Assembly: GCF_035958815.1 (NCBI RefSeq)
Contig: NZ_CP108383.1
Coordinates: forward strand, 2,418,001-2,482,000
Source of the DNA: Nocardia sp. NBC_01327
Lineage (GTDB): Bacteria > Actinomycetota > Actinomycetes > Mycobacteriales > Mycobacteriaceae
Length of the DNA stretch: 64,000 nucleotides
Reading direction: 5' to 3'
Part shown: positions 20,197 to 29,560 of the stretch, one piece after another
How the letters are laid out: every line of letters begins with the position of its first letter
How positions within the stretch are numbered: position 1 is the stretch's first letter
The notes under the pieces: generated by a model
Databases searched by the model: none
What the model was told of the DNA's origin: nothing
Seen by the model: only the letters and a program-made list of their open reading frames with translations
Position numbers and translations under genes: made by a program

Positions 20197-22448
20197 GTGT
20201 GCGTGATCTGGATCAGGGGGATATCGCCCGGGTGCGGGCGGCGTTGCCCGGGTACGACATCGGCGGGCAGATCGGCCGGGGCGGGTGCGGGGTGGTGCTG
20301 GCGGGGACGCATCGCGGACTGCAGCGACGGGTGGCCATCAAACAGATTCCGCCGCAATTCGCGGATGATATGCAGGTGCGGCGGCGGTTCGTGGCCGAGG
20401 CACGGGTGATGGCGGCGCTGGATCATCCGCATGTGGTTCCGGTGTACGACTATGTCGAGCACGAGGATCTGTGCCTGCTGGTCTTGGAGTATCTGCCCGG
20501 CGGCACTGTCGAGAACCGGTTCATCACAGCGGGATTCGAGGCGACCGCTGCCGTCGCGGTGGCGCTGTCCTGTGCGGCCGGGCTCGACGCCGCGCACCGG
20601 CACGGGATTCTGCATCGCGATGTGAAGCCGTCCAATCTCATGTTCGCCGCCAATGGGACGTTGAAGCTCACCGACTTCGGCATTGCCAAGATCGTCGGCG
20701 GGGACGAGACCCTGGTGACCCGCGCCGGCGAGATCATCGGCACCCCGTCCTATATCGCACCGGAACAGGTGCGCGGACAACAGCTTTCGCCCTCGACCGA
20801 CGTCTACGCGCTGGCCACCATGCTGTACCAGCTGCTCTCCGGCTCGCTGCCCTTCCCGCCCGGCGAGGATGCGCTCGCCATGCTCTTCGCCCACGCCTAC
20901 GGCGAACCGGTCCCGCTGGGCCGCGTCGCTCCCGGCATCCCGCCGCCGATCGCCGATGCCGTCATGCGCGGTCTGGCCCCCGACCCAGGCGAGCGCTTCG
21001 ATACCGCCGAATCGTTCGGCATCGCCCTGGCCGAGCCCGCCGCCTTCTGCTGGGGCGCGAATTGGCTCACCCCCATAGGCATTCCGCTCATCGGCGCGGA
21101 CACAATAGTCGCCGCCGCGACCGGTGGCGCCCGTCCGGCCGCACGCCCCTTCACACCCCCGCCGGGCTCTCCGCCCAGCCCCTTCACACCCCCGCCGTCC
21201 CCGCAACCGGTCCACGACCCCCGCCGCACCACCGCCCAATCCCCAGGTCCGATCGACCGCACCCCGAATGGCCCGATCCCACCCGCCCCGCCCCGTGCTT
21301 CCGGCCCCGAAACGCCACTGCCACCGCACTACTCGCGCCCCGGCTTCGGCAGAGGCTGGCGCCCCACCCCCAGCGGCTCGACCCCATTCGACGAAGCCAA
21401 CGAGCCGACCCTCCGCCGAAGCCCCACACCCCCTGCGCCGCAGCCGATTCGGCCCGGCGGAGGTCCGCGCGGCCGGTCGCAAGATGCGGCGAACGCGGAG
21501 AGCGGGGCGCGGTCGCCGACTCGCCCGGAGGGAGCCGGCCGTGGGGGCCGAGGGGCCGTGCCGCCGACGTGGACACCTGGCCGGCCGCAGGGTGCGGCGA
21601 GCGGGGGAGCCGGGCCGATGCCGCGGGTGCGGCCGGTACAGCCTGTGCAGCACAGTGGGATTCGCCTGGTCGATGTCGATCGCGGTGATCTGGTGCCGAT
21701 TCGAAAGGTGGTCACTCTGCGCTCGCCGCGGGTGCCGTTCTTCGCCGCGGCGGTCCTCGCCGTGCTGGTCGGCGGCGCGGCAGTGCTCGGAGTGGGTTCC
21801 GGACCGCAGCGAGATCTCCCGCCCGCCGGGCAGATTCACCTCGCGGGCATCGACCCGAGCGGCGGGAGCAGAGTCGATCTGGATCTGTCCACACCGGTGC
21901 CGCTCGTCCTCACGGGCGCAGACGCCGATACTGCGCGATTGTCACTCAGCGTCTTGGGCGTCCGGCTCGGCGGCGCCGAAACCCCTGTGCGGCAGGGCGC
22001 CTCGATCGACCTGCCCGCACCCGTCAACCCCTACGTCCTGGCGGGAGACCTCACCGCCGAATTGGTCCTGTCCCGCAACGGATCCGAAGTCACCACCTAC
22101 CGATTCGGCGTCCACACCGCCCAGCGCGCCACCACGACCGCCACCGCCATCGCCCTACTCCTGCTGCTCCTGTTCGCCGCCGCCTACACCGAATCGAACG
22201 CCCGCACCCTCCGCCACGGCAGCGCCCGCATCACCGCCACTATCGGCCTCACCCTGAGCGCCGCCCTCCTCGCCGTCACTGCCGTCGGCGCCTCCTGGAC
22301 ACTCCTCGGCCGCGAACCCACCCTCCCCGCCGTAATCCTCTGTGCCGCACTAGGAGCCGCCGCCGGCGCCACCTTCGCCGTAGGCTGCCGCCGAATCGGC
22401 AAACGCTACCGATACGTCCGAGTCCTCCGCATGCGCGAGCGCGCCTAG
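20193..22448 (+). CDS. Receptor-type Ser/Thr protein kinase (Pkn family)
   Basis: A 751-residue Hanks-type kinase. The kinase domain (about 20-285) has GRGGCG, catalytic Lys50, HRDVKPSN with Asp143, the DFG at 161-163 and the APE-type SYIAPEQ end of the activation loop. A Pro/Arg-rich linker of about 200 residues follows (about 310-500). Then come one membrane helix near FFAAAVLAVLVGGAAVLG, an extracellular beta-rich domain of about 100 residues, and three further helices. This is unusual for Pkn kinases, which mostly have a single helix and PASTA repeats. It overlaps the preceding gene by ATGA and faces a convergent FHA-domain gene, a likely phospho-reader. It may sense the surface protein of its own operon. 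Confidence 0.88.
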   Translation: MSVRDLDQGDIARVRAALPGYDIGGQIGRGGCGVVLAGTHRGLQRRVAIKQIPPQFADDMQVRRRFVAEARVMAALDHPHVVPVYDYVEHEDLCLLVLEYLPGGTVENRFITAGFEATAAVAVALSCAAGLDAAHRHGILHRDVKPSNLMFAANGTLKLTDFGIAKIVGGDETLVTRAGEIIGTPSYIAPEQVRGQQLSPSTDVYALATMLYQLLSGSLPFPPGEDALAMLFAHAYGEPVPLGRVAPGIPPPIADAVMRGLAPDPGERFDTAESFGIALAEPAAFCWGANWLTPIGIPLIGADTIVAAATGGARPAARPFTPPPGSPPSPFTPPPSPQPVHDPRRTTAQSPGPIDRTPNGPIPPAPPRASGPETPLPPHYSRPGFGRGWRPTPSGSTPFDEANEPTLRRSPTPPAPQPIRPGGGPRGRSQDAANAESGARSPTRPEGAGRGGRGAVPPTWTPGRPQGAASGGAGPMPRVRPVQPVQHSGIRLVDVDRGDLVPIRKVVTLRSPRVPFFAAAVLAVLVGGAAVLGVGSGPQRDLPPAGQIHLAGIDPSGGSRVDLDLSTPVPLVLTGADADTARLSLSVLGVRLGGAETPVRQGASIDLPAPVNPYVLAGDLTAELVLSRNGSEVTTYRFGVHTAQRATTTATAIALLLLLLFAAAYTESNARTLRHGSARITATIGLTLSAALLAVTAVGASWTLLGREPTLPAVILCAALGAAAGATFAVGCRRIGKRYRYVRVLRMRERA

Positions 22449-22647
22449 CGGCGTGCGCTGCCGGTCCCGGATTGCCGGGTGGTCGTGTCGGCGAGTCAGG
22501 AAGCGGCATCCGAATGTGTGGGCGCGCCTGGCGATTTGCGCGCGGAAGCCGGATTCGCCGGTGCGGCTGTGTCGGGGCGGGAAGCCTGCATGCAGTCCGA
22601 ATGCGCCGGGCACTGTGTGGGCCTGTGCTCGGGATGCGCGGAGACCG

Positions 22648-23922
22648 TCAGCGCCGGCGGTCCTGGTGGTAGGTGAGGATGCGGTCGCCGACGCGGAGGC
22701 TCCAGCCTGCTTTCAGTTCGGAGGGGCGCTGTCCCACGCGTATCCAGTCCTGGCCCGGGCCGGCGACGAAGGTGCCGCCGGGAGTCGCGGCGTCACGCAC
22801 GAGGACGACGCCGTTCTCGGTGAAGACGTAGGCGTGGATGCGGGATACGTGACGATCGCGCGGGATGACGATCGGGACGGCCGCGCCGCGGCGGACCGAA
22901 TCGTCGGTCATGGGATCGCGTCCGATCACATAGCGCCGGTCCATCGGATAGATGGCGCCGTCCACGGTGATGAGCGCGCCGTGGGGCGGACCGAGCTTGT
23001 CGGTCTCCGGTTCCGGCGTCGCCGCGAGCGGCATCACGCGTGGTGCGGGCGACTGCGCGTTGGGCGACCCGGCCTTCTCCGTGGGCGGGTCGGGTTCCTC
23101 GCCGACTGCCGCGACCGCGTGTGTGCCCCCGCCCTCCTCCGCGGCCGCGGCGTTCGAGTTGAACGCCGCCGTCGGCGGCTGGTCCGCCGGGTCGGGTCGC
23201 TGTTCGGCGCCGGGTGCCGCGCTCTCCGGCGGCGGTTTCTTGGTGAGATCGAGCGCACCCGCGGAGGGGCGGCGGAGCGGTTCCTCGCTACCCGGTGTGG
23301 AGAATCGCGTATGCGAGGGAGTGGGCACCGCAACACGCTTGGTCGAATCGATGGGCGGGACCCCGGAGGTGGGCGTGGCCGGATGAGTCTCGGGCTGCAC
23401 CGCTTTCGATGACCCCGTATTCGCGGTCCGCGGCGGCGCGGTAATCCCGGTGCGCGGCGCATGCAGCACGAACCCGCCCGCGGCAGCCACACCCGAGCGC
23501 AGATCGGTATGCGGAATCTCGGTACCGGCGTCGGTCTCGCCGACCACGGTCACCCGCCGCACCGGATCCCGCAGAATTTCATCGACCCAGGTCATGGCGC
23601 GTACACCGGACAGCTGCCGGGTGCCTTCCGGACCATCGACCACCGCCCGCACCGCGCCACGCAGCAGCACCAGCATGCCGCCCGTCGTCGGCGCGACCAC
23701 CCCGAAGGCCGGTGGCTGCGCATTCCCGCTGCTGAACACCGCCGCAGCCAGCCGCTGCGCGATGGCCACGCCCGGATCGGCCGCGGTCGAGGCCGTCTCG
23801 GCCGCACCGAGAATTCGCTCCGTGGACGGACTTTCGCCGGCCAGGAAAATAAGCACACTTCCGAACCGCGCGACCAGCCCTGGCCCGCGTGTCAACCCGA
23901 CAGTGGTCGGAATCCGCCCCAT
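22648..23922 (-). CDS. FHA-domain phosphothreonine-binding protein
   Basis: A 424-residue cytoplasmic protein. The C-terminal FHA domain (about 325-420) shows YVIGRDP, then RHVSRIHA, with the GR and SRxH residues that bind phosphothreonine. The N-terminal region (about 1-150) is a folded alpha/beta domain containing MLVLLRGAVRAVVDG, possibly a degenerate phosphatase-like or cyclophilin-size domain, which I cannot name. A Pro/Thr/Glu-rich linker joins the two. AGGAGG stands six bases before the ATG. It converges on the receptor kinase gene with a 200-base gap. FHA proteins of this kind are commonly substrates or scaffolds of the neighbouring Pkn kinase. Confidence 0.85.
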   Translation of the reverse strand: MGRIPTTVGLTRGPGLVARFGSVLIFLAGESPSTERILGAAETASTAADPGVAIAQRLAAAVFSSGNAQPPAFGVVAPTTGGMLVLLRGAVRAVVDGPEGTRQLSGVRAMTWVDEILRDPVRRVTVVGETDAGTEIPHTDLRSGVAAAGGFVLHAPRTGITAPPRTANTGSSKAVQPETHPATPTSGVPPIDSTKRVAVPTPSHTRFSTPGSEEPLRRPSAGALDLTKKPPPESAAPGAEQRPDPADQPPTAAFNSNAAAAEEGGGTHAVAAVGEEPDPPTEKAGSPNAQSPAPRVMPLAATPEPETDKLGPPHGALITVDGAIYPMDRRYVIGRDPMTDDSVRRGAAVPIVIPRDRHVSRIHAYVFTENGVVLVRDAATPGGTFVAGPGQDWIRVGQRPSELKAGWSLRVGDRILTYHQDRRR

Positions 23923-24140
23923 CCGCGCCTCCTATTCCGGCGCTCATTACATCGTTGCCAAGCATAGGACCGTTCACACGCGCGTGGGATCTGTCCGGAA
24001 TCGGCGCTTTGTGCGGAGCGGCCCGGGGCGGAACACGCCAGATTCCGGCAATAGTCCCCCGAAGTCGCGGAGCGCGAGCGAGGATCGAGGCAATGTGCCG
24101 GTGCATTCGGTTCCGGCAGCGCCGATGAGGACCGCACCCT

Positions 24141-24563
24141 ATGGGCATCAGCAAGAGGAACGGGCAGGCAGCACCGGTAGCCGCTGCACTCGGCATGGCC
24201 GCGGCGCTCACCGTGCTGGCCGCACCCGCCGGGGCCACCGCCACCCGGGTGGGCGTGGAGCCCGCCCTCAGCTTCGGCTCGGCGACGAACTACGGCACCG
24301 GCTGCACCTACCCGGTCGACGCCTACGTGGACGATCCGTCCACCCCGGTCGGCTTCTACGACAATGGCATCCGCTTCGGCGTAGCCACCCCCTCCGGCAG
24401 CATCGCCATAGCGAACTGGACCCCCGCCACCACCGGCGCGCACCGCCTGCAGATCATCCAGCAGACCCCGACCCGCGGGGGTGACGTGGTCCCCTACATC
24501 GACCTCACCGTGGGCACCGGCTTGAGCACCGGCTCCGGCTGCAACGTCTTCGGCGGCGGATAG
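24141..24563 (+). CDS. Small secreted protein, unknown function
   Basis: A 140-residue protein with a signal peptide (cleavage probably near PAGATATR) and a mature domain of about 105 residues. The domain is rich in Gly/Thr and beta-strand patterns and has two cysteines (GTGCTYPVD and GSGCNVF) that could form a disulfide joining its ends. Similar small exported Ig-like proteins are common in Nocardia and Rhodococcus, but no function is known to me. A GAGG stands about 11 bases before the ATG. It is monocistronic. Confidence 0.7.
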   Translation: MGISKRNGQAAPVAAALGMAAALTVLAAPAGATATRVGVEPALSFGSATNYGTGCTYPVDAYVDDPSTPVGFYDNGIRFGVATPSGSIAIANWTPATTGAHRLQIIQQTPTRGGDVVPYIDLTVGTGLSTGSGCNVFGGG

Positions 24564-24763
24564 ACCCGTTCCGCCGTTCCCGCACACTCTGTCGTCAAAC
24601 GCGCGGTCCGCACATGCGCTCGCGCTCATCGACCACCCGGCGGCGGATCGCATGGATCCCAGCCGAAAGCATGCCGGGACGACGGGCATTCACGCCGCGG
24701 ACGCAGATCTCACACACAGGTTCGTGGCCACGCGCTGAATCGCTGTGGTGGGATGCGGCGCCG

Positions 24764-26320
24764 CTACTCCGCCCGGGTGGGGTGGGTGAAGGCGGCTTCG
24801 GCGGCGGGGGTGGCTGCTTTGCGGTCGGAGTCGACGAGGCCGATGCGGGTGCGGCGGTCCAGGAGATCGTCGGGGTCGAGCGCGCCCTCGTGGGTGGTGG
24901 CGAAGGCGAATTCGGCTGCTATGACGTCGATTCCGGGAGCCACGGGCTCGGCCAGTTCCGGATGCTGCCGGGCGAGTTCGAGAATGGCGGCGGCTTCGCT
25001 GCCGTAGCGCTCGACCAGGCGGGTGGGGGCCTCGATGCGGTCGCGGGCGGCGCCGGAGACCGCGCCGACCAGCGGGAGATCGCGGGTGCGGCAGGGGGCG
25101 GCGGTGAGGTGGGCGTGCGCGAGGGCGGCGTCCACGGTGTCCTCGGCCATTTTGCGGTAGGTGGTGAGTTTGCCGCCTACGACGGTGATCACGCCGGTGG
25201 GGGAGGTGAGGACGGCGTGCTCGCGGGAGATATCGGCGGTGCTGTTGTCGCCGGTGCGCAGCAGCGGCCGCAGGCCCGCGTAGGTGCCGCGAATATCGTT
25301 GCGGGTCAGCGGCTCTCGCAGCACCGTATTGACGGTGTCGAGCAGGAAATCGATTTCCGGCTCGGTGGCATGCGGTACATCCGGCACCGGTCCGGGCGCT
25401 TCCTCATCGGTGAGGCCCAGGTACACCCGATTGTGCGCGGCGGGGAAGGCGAAGACGAAACGACTGATGCTGCCCGGAATCGGCACCGTCAGCGAGGCGG
25501 TCAGCCCGCCGAAGGCCGCGGCATCGAATACCAGGTGGGTACCGCGAGAGGGCCGCAACTCGATGCTCGGATCCACCTGATCCGCCCACACCCCGGTGGC
25601 ATTGATGACGGAACGAGCTGTGACGGACAGGGTTTCGCCGGTCATTCGATCCAGCAGCGTCGCCGTGGTCCCGGTGACCTCGCTCGCCTCGACCCGGGTG
25701 AGAATCGAGGCCCCGTGCAGCGCCGCCGTGCGTGCGATCGCCACCACGAGACGGGCATCGTCGACCAGCTGCCCGTCCCAGGCGAGCAGTCCGCCGCGCA
25801 ATCCGGCCCGCCGCACCGTCGGCGCGAGTCGCAGCGCCTCCGCGGCCGCCACGCGCCGAGACCGCGGCAGCACCGACGCCGCCGTACCCGCGGTGCGCCG
25901 CAATACGTCTCCGGCCAGGAATCCGGCGCGCACCAGCAGCTTCTGCGCCATGCCGATATTCGGCAGCAGCGGCACCACCTGCGGCAGCGCGCGGGTCAGA
26001 TGCGGTGCGGTCCGGGTCAGCAGAATATCGCGCTCGACCGCACTCTCGTGGGCGATGCCCACCCCGCCGCTGGCCAGATACCGCAGCCCGCCGTGCACCA
26101 GTTTGGAACTCCACCGGCTGGTCCCGAAGGCCAGATCGTGCTTCTCCACCAGCACGGTGCGCAGACCGCGCGAGGCGGCATCGAGCGCCACGCCCACGCC
26201 GGTGATGCCGCCGCCGATCACCAGCACGTCGATGGTCCCGCCCGCGCCGAGCGCGAGCAGTTCCCGCTGCCGCCGACCGGCATTGAGCGCCGAGCTGGAG
26301 TGAGCCGAAATGCCGCTCAT
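24764..26320 (-). CDS. glpD: FAD-dependent glycerol-3-phosphate dehydrogenase
   Basis: A 518-residue membrane-associated flavoenzyme that oxidises sn-glycerol 3-phosphate to dihydroxyacetone phosphate and passes electrons to quinone. The N-terminal dinucleotide fold VIGGGITGVGVALDAASRG, then GTSRWSSKLVHGGLRYL and the later GGKLTTYRKMAE are GlpD signatures. The last 120 residues form the C-terminal cap. Its ATG overlaps the stop of the TetR gene as ATGA. The set glpD, TetR, divergent FAD oxidase and lipid kinase matches M. tuberculosis Rv2249c-Rv2252, so this is probably the glpD1 type. Confidence 0.92.
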   Translation of the reverse strand: MSGISAHSSSALNAGRRQRELLALGAGGTIDVLVIGGGITGVGVALDAASRGLRTVLVEKHDLAFGTSRWSSKLVHGGLRYLASGGVGIAHESAVERDILLTRTAPHLTRALPQVVPLLPNIGMAQKLLVRAGFLAGDVLRRTAGTAASVLPRSRRVAAAEALRLAPTVRRAGLRGGLLAWDGQLVDDARLVVAIARTAALHGASILTRVEASEVTGTTATLLDRMTGETLSVTARSVINATGVWADQVDPSIELRPSRGTHLVFDAAAFGGLTASLTVPIPGSISRFVFAFPAAHNRVYLGLTDEEAPGPVPDVPHATEPEIDFLLDTVNTVLREPLTRNDIRGTYAGLRPLLRTGDNSTADISREHAVLTSPTGVITVVGGKLTTYRKMAEDTVDAALAHAHLTAAPCRTRDLPLVGAVSGAARDRIEAPTRLVERYGSEAAAILELARQHPELAEPVAPGIDVIAAEFAFATTHEGALDPDDLLDRRTRIGLVDSDRKAATPAAEAAFTHPTRAE

Positions 26321-26940
26321 GAGAAGACCTTTCGCTGAGATTCCGAGGGGCCCGGCGCCAGATATCCGTCGATGGCGCGGGTGAGTTCGATATCGAGATG
26401 GTCGGAGTCGAGGAAGTCGACGACGGTGCCCGCCGACTGCACCGCGGACTGCGCCAGCAGCAGGAGCATGGCGGCCTGCCGTTCGGCATCGCCGTGCCGA
26501 ATGGAGCCGTCGCGGTGGCCTTCTCGAATGCTGTCGGCGAACAGTCCGATGAGCGCCCGCTGATTACGCCCGAGCCGCTCGAACACGTAGGTGAGCATGA
26601 CATCGGCATCGGTGCGGAAGATCTTGGCGAACAGCGGGTTCCGCCGCATCATGGCCCCGCCGCCGACGATCGCGGCCACCAGCCGGGCGCGGGCATTGCC
26701 GCCGGCGGGCACGGCCTCGGCAATGATCTCGTGCAATTCGCGCACCAGCAGATCCGCCACCAGCGATCCGGTATCGGCCCAGCGGCGATAGACGGTCGGG
26801 CGACTGACGCCGGCTCGGCGCGCGACCTCGGTGAGCGTGGTGCGCCGGACGCCGAATTCGGCCACGCAGGCGCGCGCCGCATCGAGAATCGCCCGATCGA
26901 CAGCGGAGGACGGTTCGGTCGAAGCCATGGATGCCACCAT
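26317..26940 (-). CDS. TetR-family regulator of the glpD/FAD-oxidase locus
   Basis: A regulator of about 207 residues with an N-terminal helix-turn-helix: TLTEVARRAGVSRPTVYRRW. The C-terminal ligand/dimer domain ends in LAPGPSESQRK. It is coupled to glpD by ATGA overlap and diverges from the FAD-oxidase gene. The start is uncertain. ATG 26970 lies inside a palindromic operator, so ATG 26940 (or 26928) is preferred, although none has a ribosome-binding site and the message may be leaderless. It probably represses itself with glpD and the divergent genes through 26965-26979. The effector is unknown, perhaps an acyl or glycerolipid compound. Confidence 0.88.
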   Translation of the reverse strand: MVASMASTEPSSAVDRAILDAARACVAEFGVRRTTLTEVARRAGVSRPTVYRRWADTGSLVADLLVRELHEIIAEAVPAGGNARARLVAAIVGGGAMMRRNPLFAKIFRTDADVMLTYVFERLGRNQRALIGLFADSIREGHRDGSIRHGDAERQAAMLLLLAQSAVQSAGTVVDFLDSDHLDIELTRAIDGYLAPGPSESQRKVFS

Positions 26941-26964
26941 CGGTAGGGAGGGTTCGTTACTGCT

Positions 26965-26979
26965 TGACATTCTATGTCA
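26965..26979. promoter_or_regulatory. Palindromic TetR operator between divergent genes
   Basis: TGACAT-TCT-ATGTCA, a perfect 6-bp inverted repeat with a 3-base spacer, lies in the short gap between the TetR gene and the FAD-oxidase gene (12 bases from the latter). A TTGACA hexamer (26964-26969) overlaps it on the plus strand. Binding here would block both promoters. Site identity is inferred from position and symmetry. Confidence 0.65.
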
Positions 26980-26990
26980 GACTGTAACGC

Positions 26991-28634
26991 ATGGTCGACA
27001 CACGAGCAGCATCCGCTTCGTCGGGAAACCCGGGCGAGCCGCAGGCCCGCGCGAGTATGGTGTGGGACGCCTGGGGCGACCCGTCCGGACACAAACCGCT
27101 GCCCGAAAACATTCGGGGATTGCTCACGCAGGTATTCGGGGTGTCCGCGGATGCGGTGACCCGTCGCGATGAGGGCGACGTGCCGCTACGTGAATCCGCG
27201 CTCTCCCCGGATCAACATGCCGGGCTAGTCGCGGTGGTCGGTTCCGAGAACGTATCGCTCGACCACCGCGATCGGCTGCGGCACGCGGGCGGTAAGAGCA
27301 CACCCGATCTGCTGCGCCGGCGCGCCACCGAGCCGCAGGACGCTCCCGATGCCGTGCTGTTCCCCGGCGATCATGACGAAGTCGCCGCGCTGCTCGAATA
27401 CTGCAGTGCCGGTGCGATTGCCGTGGTCCCCTTCGGCGGCGGCACCAGCGTCGTCGGCGGACTCGACCCGGCCCGTGGGGCTTTCGCCGCGGTCATCGCC
27501 CTGGATCTGCGCCGCCTGGACACCCTCACCGACGTCGACACGATCAGCGGCACCGCCACGCTGGGCGCGGGTATCACCGGCCCGCGAGCCGAGGAACTGC
27601 TTGCCGAGCACCGACTTTCGCTCGGGCACTTCCCGCAGAGCTTCGAATTCGCGACCATCGGCGGGTTCGCCGCCACCCGATCCTCGGGCCAGGCGTCGGC
27701 CGGTTACGGGCGCTTCGACGATATGATTCAGCGCCTCCGAATCGCCACGCCCAGCGGCACTCTCGACCTCGGCCGCGCCCCCGCCTCGGCCGCCGGACCC
27801 GATCTGCGCGAGCTGTTCTCCGGCTCGGAGGGCACGCTCGGCATCATTACCGGGGTCACCCTGCGCGTGCACCCGATCCCGGAGACCACCGCCTACCGGG
27901 CCTGGTCGTTCCCCGACTTCGCCACCGGCGCGAACGCGCTGCGCACCGTCATCCAGGCGGGTGCGAATCCCACCGTCATGCGACTGTCCGATGAGGCCGA
28001 GACGGGACTCAATCTGGCCCGCGCCGGCGATATCGGCGGCGGTACGGTCGGCGGCTGCCTGGCCATCACCACCTTCGAGGGCAGTGCGTCACATGTCGCG
28101 GCCCGCAGCACCGAAGCCTCCAACCTGCTCGCCGCCGCCGGTGGCACCGCACTCGGCGAAACGCCCGCCCGCGAATGGGAGCACGGCCGCTTCTCCGCCC
28201 CGTACCTGCGGGATGCGCTGCTGGACGCCGGAATTCTCTGCGAGACCCTCGAAACCGCTACCAGCTGGTCCAATCTCGGCAATCTCAAGGCGAAAGTCAC
28301 CGCCGCACTGACGGATTCACTCACCGCGCAGGGCACCCCCGCCCTGGTCATGTGCCATATCTCGCACACCTACCAGACCGGCGCCTCGCTCTACTTCACC
28401 ATTGTCGCCAAGCAGGCCGACGACGCCATCGCCCAATGGGCGCAGGCGAAACGGGCCGTGGGCGATGCGATCGTCGCCGCCTCGGGAACCATCACCCACC
28501 ACCACGCCGTCGGCGCGGACCACCGCCCGTGGATGACCGCCGAGATCGGCGACCTCGGCGTTCAGGTGCTGCGCGCGGTCAAACAGGCCGTAGACCCCGC
28601 CGGAATCCTGAACCCTGGGAAGCTGATTCCGTGA
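26991..28634 (+). CDS. FAD-binding oxidase (alkyl-DHAP synthase/GlcD-like)
   Basis: A 547-residue flavoprotein of the FAD-binding type-4 group. The FAD/PP loop VVPFGGGTSVVGG, the SFEFATIGGFAATRSSGQ and GSEGTLGIITGVTLRVHP strands, and the C-terminal GILNPGKL motif are all present. The closest named relatives are alkyldihydroxyacetonephosphate synthase-like enzymes (AgpS type) and M. tuberculosis Rv2251; substrates of these bacterial members are not established. ATG 26991 is used, but ATG 27057 (before VWDAWGDP) is nearer the conserved start. Its stop overlaps the lipid kinase start as GTGA. A role in glycerolipid metabolism is inferred from glpD and the kinase. Confidence 0.87.
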   Translation: MVDTRAASASSGNPGEPQARASMVWDAWGDPSGHKPLPENIRGLLTQVFGVSADAVTRRDEGDVPLRESALSPDQHAGLVAVVGSENVSLDHRDRLRHAGGKSTPDLLRRRATEPQDAPDAVLFPGDHDEVAALLEYCSAGAIAVVPFGGGTSVVGGLDPARGAFAAVIALDLRRLDTLTDVDTISGTATLGAGITGPRAEELLAEHRLSLGHFPQSFEFATIGGFAATRSSGQASAGYGRFDDMIQRLRIATPSGTLDLGRAPASAAGPDLRELFSGSEGTLGIITGVTLRVHPIPETTAYRAWSFPDFATGANALRTVIQAGANPTVMRLSDEAETGLNLARAGDIGGGTVGGCLAITTFEGSASHVAARSTEASNLLAAAGGTALGETPAREWEHGRFSAPYLRDALLDAGILCETLETATSWSNLGNLKAKVTAALTDSLTAQGTPALVMCHISHTYQTGASLYFTIVAKQADDAIAQWAQAKRAVGDAIVAASGTITHHHAVGADHRPWMTAEIGDLGVQVLRAVKQAVDPAGILNPGKLIP

Positions 28635-29557
28635 GAGAGATCCACTCGATAGTGCTCGTGACCAACCCGCTGTCCGGTCACGGCAAGGGCGTGCAGGTCG
28701 GGATCGCGGCGGCGGACCGGTTCGCGGCGCGCGGTGTCAATGTCACCGAGATCCGCGGCAGTTCGGCGGCCGACACCGAACGGCAGGTGCGGGAGGCCCT
28801 CGCCCACCCGGACACCCGCCCCGACGCGGTGGTCGCGGCGGGTGGCGACGGCCTGACCTGCGTGGTGCTGCAGGCACTGGTCGGCACCGGCGTGCCGCTG
28901 GGGCTGGTGCCCGGCGGCACCGGCAATGACCTCGCCCGCGAGGTCGCCATCCCCGATGACACCACCGCGGCCGTCGATGTCGTGCTCGGCGGGCGGACCC
29001 GGCCCATCGACCTCGGCACCGTGCAGGCCGGGGACGCCACCGTGCCCATGTGGTTCGCCACGGTCACCGGCACCGGTTTCGATGCGCGAGTAACCTTGCG
29101 CGCCAATGAATTGCGCTGGCCGAAGGGCCCCATGCGCTATACCGTCGCCGCCCTGCTGGAATTGGTCGGCAAGCTCGCCGTCCCGTACCGCATCGAACTA
29201 CACGGCTCCCCGGACCACCCGGACGGCACGATCGTCGAACTCGACGCCATCATGGTCGCGGTCGGCAATACCCGCACCTACGGCGGCGGCATGCTCATCT
29301 GCCCCGACGCGGTCATCGACGACGGCCTCCTGGACCTGACGGTCGTCGGCTCCATGTCCCGCCTGGATCTGCTCCGCCTGCTTCCGGCCCTGTCCTCGGG
29401 CAAGCGCATCGACCATCCCGCCGCCACCCAGTACCGGGCCGCCCGCTTCACCCTGACCGCCCCGAACGCCCCCGCCACCGCGGACGGCGATCCGGCGGGC
29501 CTGCTCCCCGCCACCTTCCACGCCCACCCCGGCGCGCTCGAAATCCTCGTGCCCTGA
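28631..29557 (+). CDS. Diacylglycerol kinase-like lipid kinase
   Basis: A 308-residue soluble lipid kinase of the DAGK/YegS family. NPLSGHGKG opens the nucleotide-binding domain and AGGDGLTCVVLQAL and GLVPGGTGNDLAR form the GGDG and GTxNDxAR motifs. The beta-sandwich C-terminal domain holds VGNTRTYGGGM. The M. tuberculosis homologue by gene order, Rv2252, has been reported to phosphorylate diacylglycerol and to affect phosphatidylinositol mannoside synthesis. GTG 28631 overlaps the upstream stop as GTGA, so expression is coupled to the flavoprotein. Phosphatidic acid is the likely product. Confidence 0.9.
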   Translation: MREIHSIVLVTNPLSGHGKGVQVGIAAADRFAARGVNVTEIRGSSAADTERQVREALAHPDTRPDAVVAAGGDGLTCVVLQALVGTGVPLGLVPGGTGNDLAREVAIPDDTTAAVDVVLGGRTRPIDLGTVQAGDATVPMWFATVTGTGFDARVTLRANELRWPKGPMRYTVAALLELVGKLAVPYRIELHGSPDHPDGTIVELDAIMVAVGNTRTYGGGMLICPDAVIDDGLLDLTVVGSMSRLDLLRLLPALSSGKRIDHPAATQYRAARFTLTAPNAPATADGDPAGLLPATFHAHPGALEILVP

Positions 29558-29560
29558 GCA

